DNA of 64,000 nucleotides from contig OZ219860.1 of the NCBI GenBank assembly GCA_964291545.2, positions 744,001-808,000 on the forward strand, in the 5' to 3' direction. Position numbers and translations under genes: made by a program. The notes beneath the pieces were generated by a model. It saw nothing but the letters and a program-made list of their open reading frames with translations, was not told where the DNA came from and made no database searches. This document shows positions 44,783-54,786 of the stretch, one piece after another. The DNA is from G963667675 sp964291545. Lineage in GTDB: Bacteria > Chloroflexota > Dehalococcoidia > Lucifugimonadales > UBA3495. Positions within the stretch are counted from its first letter, which is position 1. Each line of letters starts with the position of its first letter.

Positions 44783-46090
44783 TTACGTCCGCTGTGCTGC
44801 TCCGGATAAACCGGTCCGGCCCGCATGTCCGGAGTGTTTGGGCGGCTCACCCAGCAGCAGATACAGGAGGCAGCCGCAGAATGACAACCCGGCCACGGCT
44901 AAGAGGGGTTGGCCGTAGCTCCCGGTTATGTCCCGCATGACCCCAACCAAGACTGGTACGATGATAAAGAGAAAACTTACCGGCACCAGTGATAAGCCGG
45001 TGATGGCGGCAAATTCCCTGCGCCCAAAGTATACGCCTCGCACTGAAAACACCAGCGGCATCCTGGACCCTGTCCCCATACCCAACATCACTGCAAACAC
45101 GAAGACGACCCACATTCCCGGTACCAGCACTAGGACAAGCAGGGCCGCCGGTTCCAACACCGAGAATCCGAAGTACGCCAACCTGATGGGTATCCTGTCT
45201 CCGATGTAGCCGCCCACGAGAATGAACACCGCGTTCGTTCCGGTAAACACCGCCATCACCGCGCCTATCGCTTCCAGGGAGAATCCCCGGTCGTCCAGCA
45301 TCAACCCAAGGTGGACCAGCGTCGTCACCATCGCCGTAGACGAAGCAGCGTGGCCCAGGCTGATAAACCAGAAGGCGCGGGTCCTGATTGCCTCCCTCCA
45401 AGTAAGTCCTCCTGAGGCCTCGGTCACTGAAGCATCCGTCGCTGTTTCGGATGGGTTCGCCTCGACTGCCTGCGTCGGGTCGCCGTCGGGCCTCAAGCCC
45501 ATGTCTTCCGGCCGGTTGCGCACCAGGCTGGACAATGGAACGGCCAAGACAAGACACGCGGCCGCAACGAATAGGGCCGTAGTGCTCCAACCAAAGCGTT
45601 CCGATATATTTGGATCAACCCCGCCGATGGCCCACGCCAGCAATAACGGCGAGATTATCCCGCCAATGCCCTCGCCCTCCATAGCAATGGCCATCGCCCT
45701 GGACTTGTGCCGCACGAACCAGTGGTTCAGGACGGTCATCACCGGCAGCCAACTGCTCAGGCTCGCTCCCATGGCCATAATGAAGAAAGCAAAATACAGT
45801 TGCCACAGGGCCTGGATTTGGCTGAATAGCGCAAAGCCCGCCCCCAGGACTAGCATCCCGATCAACACCATTCGCCGGGGCCCCAACTTTTCCACTAGGG
45901 CCCCCACCACGGGACCCATAACCGTTTCTTGGGCCTGGGTTACCGCAAAAGCGCCGGCCATTTGGCCGGCGGTCCATCCGAATGCGTTTCTCAAGACGGG
46001 GTTCCATACCGCCAGCCCGTAATACAGTGGAGCTGCGGCCATGGCGATAATCAGCGACCCTAAGGCCGCCAGTACCCAGCCGTAGAACAT
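44783..46090 (-). CDS. MFS transporter, OFA/MCT-like, array member 4
   Basis: 435 residues, start MFYGWVLAALG. Shared blocks: LRNAFGWTAGQMAGAFAVTQAQETVMGP, NHWFVRHKSRAMA and RNRPEDMGLRPDGD. The central loop is rich in Ala, Thr and Glu. In the last helices it keeps the FGRREFAAITGLSLVP block seen in every member. Membrane-embedded carboxylate transporter by family; substrate unknown. Confidence 0.9.
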   Translation of the reverse strand: MFYGWVLAALGSLIIAMAAAPLYYGLAVWNPVLRNAFGWTAGQMAGAFAVTQAQETVMGPVVGALVEKLGPRRMVLIGMLVLGAGFALFSQIQALWQLYFAFFIMAMGASLSSWLPVMTVLNHWFVRHKSRAMAIAMEGEGIGGIISPLLLAWAIGGVDPNISERFGWSTTALFVAAACLVLAVPLSSLVRNRPEDMGLRPDGDPTQAVEANPSETATDASVTEASGGLTWREAIRTRAFWFISLGHAASSTAMVTTLVHLGLMLDDRGFSLEAIGAVMAVFTGTNAVFILVGGYIGDRIPIRLAYFGFSVLEPAALLVLVLVPGMWVVFVFAVMLGMGTGSRMPLVFSVRGVYFGRREFAAITGLSLVPVSFLFIIVPVLVGVMRDITGSYGQPLLAVAGLSFCGCLLYLLLGEPPKHSGHAGRTGLSGAAQRT

Positions 46091-46177
46091 CCTGCGATTC
46101 AGAATAGTATCGCCCGTCCCCGGGGCAAGCTAGCTGCCCGAAGTATCACCATACAGCATAGCCCGCCATCCCCCGAT

Positions 46178-47512
46178 TTAGCCCGTCCTCGACGGCGCCA
46201 AACGCCGTCCCGGCGGCTTCGTCGGCTCCCCCATTATCAGCAGCGCTGTCCCTCCAACCAGGGATATCGCCGCAATGCCCAGGAATGCCGCGGTATAGCT
46301 GCCCGTCTGGTCCCTTACCAGACCGGCCACCACCGGACCCGCCACCAAGAGGGCACTCGTCGGCAAAACCGAGATGCCGCTGATGGCTGCGAACGCCCTC
46401 CGCCCGAAGTACCTGCCCCTCATCGACGTCATGATGGCAAACCGTCCGCCCGTGCCTATGCCAAACAACACCGCAAAAACGAATACGATCCCGGACCCTT
46501 GCCCCAGCACCAACACCACAGCCGACAGCGACAGCACCGTCGAGAAAGCGAACGCCACCGTCCTGATTTTAAATTTGTCTCCCAGGTATCCCCCCACCGG
46601 CAGGAACACCGCCGTCAGGCTCGTAAACACCGCCACCACCAGACCTATCTCCCCGATAGAGAAGCCGCGGTCGTCCAGCAGCAGTCCCAAGTGCGCGTAC
46701 ACCGTGCCCAATGTCACCGTCGTCGTCGCGTGGCCGGTGGCCATCAACCAGAAGGTCCTCGTCCTGATCGCCTCCTGCCATGTAAATCCATCTTCGTCCC
46801 GGGCCGCTGGAGCGCCGCCGCTCTCGCCCTGGGCCCTGGCGCTTGGCGGCGAAGCGGCGCCGTCCGGCAGCAGGCCCATGTCCTCCGGTCGATTCCTCAC
46901 CAGCCGCGACAATGGTACCGCCAACGCCAGGCCCACCAGCCCAATGAACAATGCAGTCGTCCGCCACCCGAACCGTTCCGACTCATGGGGATCCGTGCCC
47001 CCTATTGCCCACGCCAGCAATATCGGCGCGAAGATGCTCGACACCGAAAAACCTTCCTGGGCCAACGCCATCGCCATCGTCTTGCGCCGGATGAACCAGT
47101 TGTTCAACACCGTCATCACCGGCAGCCAGCTGCTCATGGTCGACCCCAGGCTCATCAACACGAACACCACGTACAGGTGCCAAAGTTCCTGTATCTGGCT
47201 GAACAGCACAAAGCCGGCGCCCAGGACCACCAGCCCAAAGAACACCATGCGGCGGGGTCCCAGCTTGTCCACCATGATGCCCAGCACCGGCGCCATCGAA
47301 CCTTCCTGCACCTGCGTCAGCGAAAAGGCCCACGACATCTGCCCTGCAGTCCAACCGAAGCCGTTCCTCAACACCGGGTTCCATACCGGCAGGCCGCTCC
47401 ACAAAGGCGCCACGCCCACGGCCATCAGCAGCGCCCCCACTGCCACCATGAACCAGCCGTAGAACATCCCCCGCACCATGTGCACCGCTGTTGCCATCCT
47501 GCCCGCGCCCAT
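46178..47512 (-). CDS. MFS transporter, OFA/MCT-like, array member 5
   Basis: 444 residues as drawn; an internal Met directly before FYGW (residue 16) would give a start like members 3 and 4. Shared blocks: LRNGFGWTAGQMSWAFSLTQVQEGSMAP, NNWFIRRKTMAMA, in which the R-H-K-(S/A)-R of others is R-R-K-T-M, and RNRPEDMGLLPDGA. FGRRAFAAISGISVLP is present near the end. Spacers are 87 and 108 bases. Confidence 0.9.
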   Translation of the reverse strand: MGAGRMATAVHMVRGMFYGWFMVAVGALLMAVGVAPLWSGLPVWNPVLRNGFGWTAGQMSWAFSLTQVQEGSMAPVLGIMVDKLGPRRMVFFGLVVLGAGFVLFSQIQELWHLYVVFVLMSLGSTMSSWLPVMTVLNNWFIRRKTMAMALAQEGFSVSSIFAPILLAWAIGGTDPHESERFGWRTTALFIGLVGLALAVPLSRLVRNRPEDMGLLPDGAASPPSARAQGESGGAPAARDEDGFTWQEAIRTRTFWLMATGHATTTVTLGTVYAHLGLLLDDRGFSIGEIGLVVAVFTSLTAVFLPVGGYLGDKFKIRTVAFAFSTVLSLSAVVLVLGQGSGIVFVFAVLFGIGTGGRFAIMTSMRGRYFGRRAFAAISGISVLPTSALLVAGPVVAGLVRDQTGSYTAAFLGIAAISLVGGTALLIMGEPTKPPGRRLAPSRTG

Positions 47513-47620
47513 CGGAACCGGTCTCCCTGCCTATGTCGCCAAGCCCGTGGTTGTCATTGCCCATTGCCCCTGCAATTCATCTCGGCTGAGCTCGTTCGTT
47601 AAACGGCAATCCCCTGCCTC

Positions 47621-48940
47621 CTAGTACGCCGCTTGTACACCCCTGCCCGCCCGGGCAGCTTCGCCCCGAGGCCTACCAAGGAACAGGAACAAGCACGAGC
47701 CTGCGAACGACAACGCGGCTATGGTCAGAAAGGCCGCGTCATAGCTTCCCCTGGCATCCCTCATTAGTCCTGAAAAGACCGGCGCGCCGAACAACAGTAG
47801 GTTCATGGGCGCTATTGATATACCGGAGATGGCCGCGAAGGCCTTCCGTCCAAAGTACTCCCCCCTTAGCGCCATCATCAACGACGTCCGCCCGCCGAAG
47901 CCAATTCCGTACAACACTGAAAACAACAGCGCCATCTCAGTGCTGTGGGCCACCACCACGATTACCAGCCCCACCGACTGTAGGGAGGAGAACCAGAAGG
48001 CTACCAGTCTCGTGGGCAACCTGTCTCCCAGGTACCCGCCAATGGGCATGAACACCGCGGCAACCGCGGTATACACCGCCAGCACCACGCTTATTGTTCC
48101 CAGCGAGAATCCCCGGTCGTCCAGCATCAACCCCATGTGGGCTGCCACCGTTACTACGATCGTCGCCGAGAGCGCATGCCCGATGGTTATCAGCCAGAAC
48201 GCTTTGGTCCTGACGGCCTGCTGCCAGGTATACTCTGTCTCCCCCGACTCCGACGCCGCCCCGCCGGATGGCAATGGCGATGCTGCTGTCCCGGACGGTG
48301 GGTCTCCATCGGGCAGTTGGCCAATGTCCGTAGGTTGGTTTCGCATGAGGCGAGATAGCGGTACGGCCGACGCAAGGCACAATACACCGATAAAGAGCGC
48401 CGAATTTCTCCAGCCAAAGCGTTCCGATTCCGCCGGGTCCGCCCCCCCAATGGCCCAGGCCAGCAGCAAAGGCAGCACCACGCCTCCCAACGCATACCCT
48501 TCCAGGGCCAACCCCATCGCTATGCCCCTGCGCCGGATGAACCAGTTGTTCACCGCGGTCATGATTGGCAACCATGTCCCCATGCTGTTGCCCAGGGCCA
48601 TAATCAAAAAAACCAGGTACAGTTGCCACAGCGCTCCAATTTGGCTGAAGAGGATAAATCCCGTCCCCAGCACGGCAAACCCGATGAGCACCATGCGCCG
48701 GGTGCCCAGCTTGTCTATCATGGCGCCTATCAACGGGCCCAGCAGTCCGCCCTCGAACTGCGTCAGGGAATAGGCCCAGGCCATCTGTCCCGCAGTCCAG
48801 CCGAAAGTGTTCCGCAGCACTGGGGTCCACACCGGCAGTCCGTTGAAAAGGGGCACCCCGCCCATGGCCAGCACCAATGCCCCGAAGCCCACCACGAACC
48901 AGCCGTAGAACTTCCCCCGCAATCTAAGACCCCTGTTCAC
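47621..48940 (-). CDS. MFS transporter, OFA/MCT-like, array member 6
   Basis: 439 residues from a GTG; a TTG 18 bases inside with AGGGG upstream is an alternative start. Shared blocks: LRNTFGWTAGQMAWAYSLTQFEGGLLGP, NNWFIRRRGIAMG, again altered at the R-H-K loop as in members 5 and 7, and RNQPTDIGQLPDGD, with Gln for Arg. The central loop is Ser/Gly/Ala-rich. The 245-base spacer upstream (48941-49185) is the longest in the array and may hold a separate promoter. Confidence 0.9.
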   Translation of the reverse strand: MNRGLRLRGKFYGWFVVGFGALVLAMGGVPLFNGLPVWTPVLRNTFGWTAGQMAWAYSLTQFEGGLLGPLIGAMIDKLGTRRMVLIGFAVLGTGFILFSQIGALWQLYLVFLIMALGNSMGTWLPIMTAVNNWFIRRRGIAMGLALEGYALGGVVLPLLLAWAIGGADPAESERFGWRNSALFIGVLCLASAVPLSRLMRNQPTDIGQLPDGDPPSGTAASPLPSGGAASESGETEYTWQQAVRTKAFWLITIGHALSATIVVTVAAHMGLMLDDRGFSLGTISVVLAVYTAVAAVFMPIGGYLGDRLPTRLVAFWFSSLQSVGLVIVVVAHSTEMALLFSVLYGIGFGGRTSLMMALRGEYFGRKAFAAISGISIAPMNLLLFGAPVFSGLMRDARGSYDAAFLTIAALSFAGSCLFLFLGRPRGEAARAGRGVQAAY

Positions 48941-49185
48941 CCAGGCGTGTCTCAGCCGCGAGCGTTGGCCGACGCTCTGCGGAAAGCACTACGGTGGAAG
49001 CAACTGTGGAAGGACCTTCCGGTTCATTCAAGGCTTGTCTGCCGTCGGGCCGGTAGCCCTTGGACTCGGCCTTGACTCATTTCCGTATACCAGTGCGAGC
49101 TGCCCATCCCCTCATCCCGAAAGCGACCTGCATTCGCAAATCTAGCTATACAGCATCATACACGACCGGACCGCCCATCCCCCTC

Positions 49186-50472
49186 TTACCGGCCTGCCGG
49201 TATTCGCCCTTTGTGGCTCACCGGCGCTCCCAGCAGCAGGAACAGGCATGAGCACGACAGGGCGAACGCGCCAATGGTCATGAACGCAACGTCGTAGTTA
49301 CCCGTGATGCCCCGCATCAGCCCCGCGTATACCGGGGCCACAAACCACATTATGGTCGTAGGCACCACCGACAGGCCGAGTATGGAGCCGAAGGCCCTGC
49401 GCCCGAAGTAAATGCCCCGTATAGCGGTGGACGTCGCTGAGCGGCCTCCACCGCCTATCCCCAATAAAACGACGGCGAAAAACACCATCTCGGTGCTGTC
49501 GGCCGCCACCAGGACCAGCACTGCCACCGATTGCAGGGCGTTCGCTCCAAAGGCCATCAACCTTATGGGGAATCTGTCGGCCAGCCAGCCCCCCAAGAGA
49601 ATGGACACGGCAGCAACTCCAGGATAAACCGATACCACTGCGCCTATCGTCGACAGCGAAAAACCGCGGTCATCCAACATAAGCCCCAGGTGGACTAATA
49701 CCGTGCAAAGCACGACTGATGAGCCCGCCAGAGCAAAGTTCATCACCCAAAACGTTGTCGTCCTGGCTGCTTCTTGCCAGGTATACCCTTCCTCTTCACC
49801 CCTCGGCCGCACTTTGGGCGCATCCACTGGCGCCCGCGCGGCCGGTCGCCCCTGGTCGCCGTCGGGCAGCAGTCCCACGTCCTCCGGCCGGTTACGCACC
49901 AGGCTGGATAGTGGAATCGCCAGGGCTAAGGTAAAGACCCCAATGAAGAAGGCGGTATTCCTCCAGCCGTAGCGCTCTGCGACATCAGGGTCTGTCCCGC
50001 CGATGGCCCACGCCAAGACCAGAGGCGTAACGATCCCGCCCACGGCAAATCCTTCCATCACCAGCGACATTGCCAGGGCTTTCCGCCTGATGAACCAGTG
50101 ATTCACCACCGTCATCATGGGCAGCCAGGTGCTGATGGTCGCCCCCACGCTCATAATGAGGAACACAGCGTACAGGTGCCAAAGCTCCCGTATCTGGCTG
50201 AACAGCATGAAGCCGCATCCCAGCACAATCAGCCCGATCAGCACCATGCGCCGGGGTCCCAGCTTGTCGATCAACCAACCGACCAGGGGCGCATAAGCCC
50301 CCTCGATTTGCATGATGGCAAACGCGCCGGACATTTGAAATGCCGACCAGCCGAAGGCGTGTCGGAGCACCGGATTCCATACCGGCAAGCCATACAAGAG
50401 GGGAGCAGAGCCCAAGGCCATGAGGAGAGCGCCTAGGGCCACCATGAACCAGCCGTGGAAAATCCGTCGCAT
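49186..50472 (-). CDS. MFS transporter, OFA/MCT-like, array member 7
   Basis: 428 residues, start MRRIFHGWFMVALGA, with His where others have Tyr/Phe before GW. Shared blocks: LRHAFGWSAFQMSGAFAIMQIEGAYAP, NHWFIRRKALAMS and RNRPEDVGLLPDGD. The C-terminal half has FGRRAFGSILGLSVVP. It is first of the array in transcription order, 120 bases after the desaturase gene, so the array may be read with the lipid genes upstream. Confidence 0.9.
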   Translation of the reverse strand: MRRIFHGWFMVALGALLMALGSAPLLYGLPVWNPVLRHAFGWSAFQMSGAFAIMQIEGAYAPLVGWLIDKLGPRRMVLIGLIVLGCGFMLFSQIRELWHLYAVFLIMSVGATISTWLPMMTVVNHWFIRRKALAMSLVMEGFAVGGIVTPLVLAWAIGGTDPDVAERYGWRNTAFFIGVFTLALAIPLSSLVRNRPEDVGLLPDGDQGRPAARAPVDAPKVRPRGEEEGYTWQEAARTTTFWVMNFALAGSSVVLCTVLVHLGLMLDDRGFSLSTIGAVVSVYPGVAAVSILLGGWLADRFPIRLMAFGANALQSVAVLVLVAADSTEMVFFAVVLLGIGGGGRSATSTAIRGIYFGRRAFGSILGLSVVPTTIMWFVAPVYAGLMRGITGNYDVAFMTIGAFALSCSCLFLLLGAPVSHKGRIPAGR

Positions 50473-50592
50473 CAGGGGCGCCTACTCCGCCGGCCGCGCG
50501 GCCAGGGCTGCTGTGGTCGGGCATCAAGGCGGGGCATCACCCCTAGTCCCCTGATAGTCCCATATTCCAATACTTGGCGCCGTCGAGGTTGG

Positions 50593-51687
50593 TTACGCGG
50601 CCTTGCTCCGCAGCGGAGCGCTCATCCGGTGAAGGTGCCCCACTATTTCCTTCTGTGACCCCAGCACGCTCGTCTCATGGTAAGGAATCCCGCGCTTCTT
50701 GCAGAACTCCTTGACGATTGCCTGGGCCTTCCGCAGGTTGTTTCGGGGCATGTTGGGGAACAAGTGGTGTTCGATTTGGCAGTTCAGGCCGCCGTAAATG
50801 AAGTCGGTAACCGGATGTGCCTTTACGTTTCGGGACGTAATTATCTGCTGGCGCATGAACCCAATGTCTTCGTCCGGAGCCAGGACCGGCATGGCTTTGT
50901 GATTGGGCGCAAACACCGAGCCCATGTACACCCCCTCCACAGCCTTGTGGACCAGGATGAACAACACGGCGTATACCGGCCCCAAGAATATGAACAACAG
51001 CCCCAAATAAGCGGCTAGGTTGGCGACCACCAGCAGCGGCTCCACCGCGGGATATCTCAGCTTCCCCCCGGTCAGCATGTAGTGGATGCCCGCAAAGAAG
51101 AAGCTCAGCGCCGCCAGCATCAGCACCGGGAAGAACATCACGGCTTGATACTTCACAATCTGCCTGTGCAGTCCCTTTTTGTTGGCCAGGTCCCCTTCGC
51201 TGAACGCCAAGATAGACACGTTGATGTCGTCGTCTTCCCCCTGTTTGTTGGGGCTGACGTGATGCCGCAGGTTGTGCTTATCGTTCCACCAGCTGGGCAC
51301 CAGCCCCAGCAGCAACCCCATCGCCAGGCTGATGAAGTGGTTTCCTCTTGCCGATGCACAGATCTGCTGGTGCCCGGCGTCATGGGCGATCAACGCCAAT
51401 TGCGCGAACGCAAACCCCAAAAAGGCCGCGTTCAGCAACTGCAGCGGTCCGCTGTCCACCAACACCAGGAAGGCTATGCTCGCCGCTAGCAAACATACCG
51501 TCAACGGAATCTTAGCCATGTAGTATCCCGTCTGCCGGTCCAGCAGCCCGCTTTCCCTCACCAAGCGGCGCAACTCCCCGTATTGCAAGGCATCCAGGCG
51601 AATCGGGTCCGGCTCAGTCGCAGGTATCGCCCGGGCGTCCGTTACACCCGGCATTGGTTCATTCAGGACGAGATTCTTTGTTGCCAT
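50593..51687 (-). CDS. Fatty acid desaturase family protein
   Basis: 364 residues from the ATG at 51687, with GGGGAGG upstream; an ORF start at 51729 lacks a ribosome-binding site. Membrane di-iron desaturase: His boxes HDAGH at 102-106, HNLRHH at 138-143 and QIEHH at 304-308. The last is the QxxHH form typical of front-end/acyl-lipid desaturases, but no cytochrome b5 domain is attached. Four or more hydrophobic segments flank the boxes. It acts on acyl chains in the membrane with an external electron donor. An acyl-CoA ligase gene precedes it. Confidence 0.93.
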   Translation of the reverse strand: MATKNLVLNEPMPGVTDARAIPATEPDPIRLDALQYGELRRLVRESGLLDRQTGYYMAKIPLTVCLLAASIAFLVLVDSGPLQLLNAAFLGFAFAQLALIAHDAGHQQICASARGNHFISLAMGLLLGLVPSWWNDKHNLRHHVSPNKQGEDDDINVSILAFSEGDLANKKGLHRQIVKYQAVMFFPVLMLAALSFFFAGIHYMLTGGKLRYPAVEPLLVVANLAAYLGLLFIFLGPVYAVLFILVHKAVEGVYMGSVFAPNHKAMPVLAPDEDIGFMRQQIITSRNVKAHPVTDFIYGGLNCQIEHHLFPNMPRNNLRKAQAIVKEFCKKRGIPYHETSVLGSQKEIVGHLHRMSAPLRSKAA

Positions 51688-51885
51688 ATTCAACCTCCCC
51701 CACAGGGCGCAAGTTGCCCGAGCCCACACAACCTAACTTGCCAACGGTTCGGTCTTACGGCCATACAGATTACCACAAATTCGGCTTGTTCTACAGATAG
51801 GCGGCATTGGGCCTGCCAATCCGAGGCCCACCCTGCAAGGAGATACTCGGATGACCCGCAGCGCCTTATAGTTTCTCGCGCCCGC

Positions 51886-53523
51886 TCAAGCGACTCCAAG
51901 GCCCAGGACATCCTCCGCCATCTCCCTAAGCTTGAACTTCTGGACCTTGCCGCTGGGAGTCATAGGGTATTCCTGCATGAATACAACGTGGCGGGGCGTC
52001 TTGAAGCTGGCCACTTTGCCCCGGCAGTAGTCGATGAGTTCCTCGGCCGTGGCTTCCTGCTGTTCTTCCAATATTACGCACGCGCAAGCCACTTCGCTTA
52101 ACCGCTCGTCTGGCACCCCTACTATCTGTACCCCGCTCACTGCAGGATGCCCCAACATCAGGGCTTCCACCTCCACCGGGTCCACGTTCTCCCCGCCCAC
52201 TTTTAGCATCTCTTTGATGCGGCCTATGAAGCGGACCTGACCGTCCGCCCGGATCGTTGCCAGGTCTCCCGTGTGAAACCAGCCGTCAGAGTCTACCGCC
52301 CGGCTGGTCTCGTCCGGCTTCTTGTAATACTCCAGCATAATGGCGTACGTGCGTACGCACATCTCCCCGGGGCTATCCGCCGGAAGGTCCGCTCCGGTCT
52401 CCGGGTCTATTACCTTGAACTCGTACCCGGGCAATGGAAACCCGGATCCCGTGCACCGGTCATCTTCCGAAGAATCCAAGAACGACAGGGACGCTCCCAC
52501 TCCCACCTCGGTCATTCCCCAACCCGACACGGTGTGGCAAAGCATCTTTTGGGCCAGTCGCGCCGTCGGTTCGCTGCTGGCCATCCCGGCGGCCAGGATC
52601 CCCGTGCGCAGGCTGCTTCGGTCAACCGATTCGCACTTGGGATGGGAGGCCAAAGCCCGGAAATGAGTGTCAAAACCGTGCAAAACGGTGGCCCTTTCCC
52701 GCTCTATCAGGCCAAGCGATTCCTCCGGATTGAACAACGTGGTCAGCACGGTGCGTACTCCGATCATCGCTCCCATCAGCGGGCCCTTGTAGAGCCCGAA
52801 AGCATGAAACAACGGCAGGTACATCAGCACCGCGTCCTTGCGCGTCATCCCCATCCTGTTGGCCGCATCGTTTACGGTTCTCTGTATCTTGTGGCTGAGC
52901 ACCACTCCCTTTGGAAAACCTGTGGTGCCCGAGGTATACATAATCAACGCTGCGCCATCCGGGTCGACCTTTCTCTGACGGGCCTCCAGGTCCCTTTCTG
53001 AGACCGACTCAGCGCCCGCCAACGCGTCCTCCAAGATAAACACCCCTATATGACGCCGCTCCCCTAGCACAATCACTCGTTTCAACTCCGGGAACCTCTC
53101 CGGCCTCAGGTCATTGGGGTTGCCACCGTCCACCTCCGGGCACAGGCTCCTCACCATATCCAGGTAGCCCACGGGACCCGACCTGTCCACTGTAATCAGG
53201 GTGCCGGCGTCAGACTGCCGGACGACGTACTCCAGGTCAGTGGTGCGAAACCGCGTGTTCGCCGGGACCAGCACCGCGCCGATTTTCATCACTGCGAAGA
53301 ACAGGTGGATCCATTCCGGCCGGTTGGGCATCCACAACACCACCTTCTCCCCCGGCTGGATGCCCAAGCCCATGAGGGCCCTCGCGCAACGGTCGACGTC
53401 GTCCTTGAGTTGTTCGAAGGTCCACCGCTGGCCTTCGTAATACAGTGCCTCGCTTGGCCCAAAAAGGCGCGCCGCCCTGTCTACCAAATCGCCGATTCCG
53501 GTTTTCTCGTACCAGTCAGACAC
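51886..53523 (-). CDS. Acyl-CoA synthetase (AMP-forming)
   Basis: 545 residues, ANL superfamily. The P-loop YTSGTTGFPKG, the GWGMTEVG adenine-binding block, the DGWFHTGDLATIRADG hinge-side motif and the catalytic lysine in PMTPSGKVQKFKL are visible. It activates a carboxylic acid to acyl-AMP and then acyl-CoA; a medium or long-chain fatty acid or a related acid is likely. It lies 12 bases after the HtrA gene and 198 bases before the desaturase on the same strand, suggesting a lipid-modification unit. Confidence 0.92.
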   Translation of the reverse strand: MSDWYEKTGIGDLVDRAARLFGPSEALYYEGQRWTFEQLKDDVDRCARALMGLGIQPGEKVVLWMPNRPEWIHLFFAVMKIGAVLVPANTRFRTTDLEYVVRQSDAGTLITVDRSGPVGYLDMVRSLCPEVDGGNPNDLRPERFPELKRVIVLGERRHIGVFILEDALAGAESVSERDLEARQRKVDPDGAALIMYTSGTTGFPKGVVLSHKIQRTVNDAANRMGMTRKDAVLMYLPLFHAFGLYKGPLMGAMIGVRTVLTTLFNPEESLGLIERERATVLHGFDTHFRALASHPKCESVDRSSLRTGILAAGMASSEPTARLAQKMLCHTVSGWGMTEVGVGASLSFLDSSEDDRCTGSGFPLPGYEFKVIDPETGADLPADSPGEMCVRTYAIMLEYYKKPDETSRAVDSDGWFHTGDLATIRADGQVRFIGRIKEMLKVGGENVDPVEVEALMLGHPAVSGVQIVGVPDERLSEVACACVILEEQQEATAEELIDYCRGKVASFKTPRHVVFMQEYPMTPSGKVQKFKLREMAEDVLGLGVA

Positions 53524-53535
53524 TCGCCCCGTCTC

Positions 53536-54786
53536 TTACCCGTCCGAGTCGGGCCTCGCTCCTAAAGACACTTCCAGGCCTTCCCGCTCCCCGTCCCTGA
53601 TCACTTCCAGGGTCACTTTATCTCCCGGCCGCGTGTTCCCCGACAAATAGGCGATCAAGTCATCCATGTCATCGACTTCTGACCCGTTGATTGACACTAT
53701 AACATCTCCGCCCACCGGGTAATCCAGGCCGTCCAAGACCGCAGTCCGGTCGCTCCCCCGGAGACCGGCCTTGTCCGCGGGACTGTCCAAAGTTACCTGG
53801 GTCACCAGGGCGCCGCCCGTATCACGTGGCAGGTCCATCAACTCGGCTACGTCCGCGCTAAGCGTGGAACCCGATATACCCAACCAGGAATACTCGTACC
53901 GGCCCTCCTCGATCAATGCAGGGACTACTAGTTTGGCTATATTGATGGGAACGGAAAACCCCACGCCTGAACTTGCCCCGCTACGGCTGATTATTTGCGT
54001 GTTGACCCCAATCACTTTGCCTCGCCGGTCCAGCAGCGGCCCCCCCGAATTGCCCGGGTTAATGGCCACGTCTGACTGGATAACCTCCGGGATGGAGAAT
54101 GGGCTGCCCCCGCTGCGAATCGTGCGTCCCAATGCGCTGATGATGCCGGTCGTCATGGTGAATTCCTGGCCGAAGGGATTGCCTATAGCAATCGCTATCT
54201 GTCCCACTCTTAAGGTGTCGCTGTCTCCCAGTTTCACTGGAGCGGCGCCGCTCTTTGGGTCTGACAGTTCCAGCACCGCCAGGTCTGAGTCCGGGTCGGT
54301 CCCTATGACCTCAGCCCGTAGCTCGGTGCCGTCGGAGAAGATCACTGCCACGCGGTCGGCGCCGTCGACAACGTGGTTGTTGGTCACAATGTGCCCCTCC
54401 TCGTCCCACACGAACCCCGAACCCTCGCCCCGGTGAAAAAACTCGTCGGGGAAATCGGGCAACGGCAAGTCCGGAACGCTGGGCAGCGGCTGACCGGCCT
54501 CGCCGGTGTCTAGTTGGCGGACTACTCTGATGTGGACCACCGACGGCAGAAGCTCTTCATAAATAAGGCCCAGTGCCTCCTCGTGGGCAGCGATGATCGC
54601 GTCCGAGTCCACGGCTCCCACCGCTGATGCAGGCTCATTGGACTCCGGCGTCGCATCAGACCCACCGCACGCCGCTGCCATTGCAGCCAAAAACAAGGCT
54701 GCCGCAACAGCCAAACGGTACCTTCCCGGAATTGAACACCTGGGAATACGAATCGCCATTTCCATTCTCCATCCACATGACATCAT
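53536..54786 (-). CDS. HtrA/DegP-like S1C serine protease with PDZ, lipoprotein
   Basis: 416 residues. Signal with lipobox-like AAAC at Cys40. The protease domain has His138 (TNNHVV), Asp168 (DSDLAV) and Ser247 (GNSGGPL). A single PDZ domain covers about 300-410 (WLGISGSTLSADVAELMDL ... VIVSINGSEVDDMDDLIAYL). Extracytoplasmic quality-control protease. Internal Met 8 or 10 are alternative starts. It differs from the PT-linker protease at 2760 by having a PDZ domain and no TP linkers. First gene of the minus-strand directon. Confidence 0.93.
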   Translation of the reverse strand: MMSCGWRMEMAIRIPRCSIPGRYRLAVAAALFLAAMAAACGGSDATPESNEPASAVGAVDSDAIIAAHEEALGLIYEELLPSVVHIRVVRQLDTGEAGQPLPSVPDLPLPDFPDEFFHRGEGSGFVWDEEGHIVTNNHVVDGADRVAVIFSDGTELRAEVIGTDPDSDLAVLELSDPKSGAAPVKLGDSDTLRVGQIAIAIGNPFGQEFTMTTGIISALGRTIRSGGSPFSIPEVIQSDVAINPGNSGGPLLDRRGKVIGVNTQIISRSGASSGVGFSVPINIAKLVVPALIEEGRYEYSWLGISGSTLSADVAELMDLPRDTGGALVTQVTLDSPADKAGLRGSDRTAVLDGLDYPVGGDVIVSINGSEVDDMDDLIAYLSGNTRPGDKVTLEVIRDGEREGLEVSLGARPDSDG

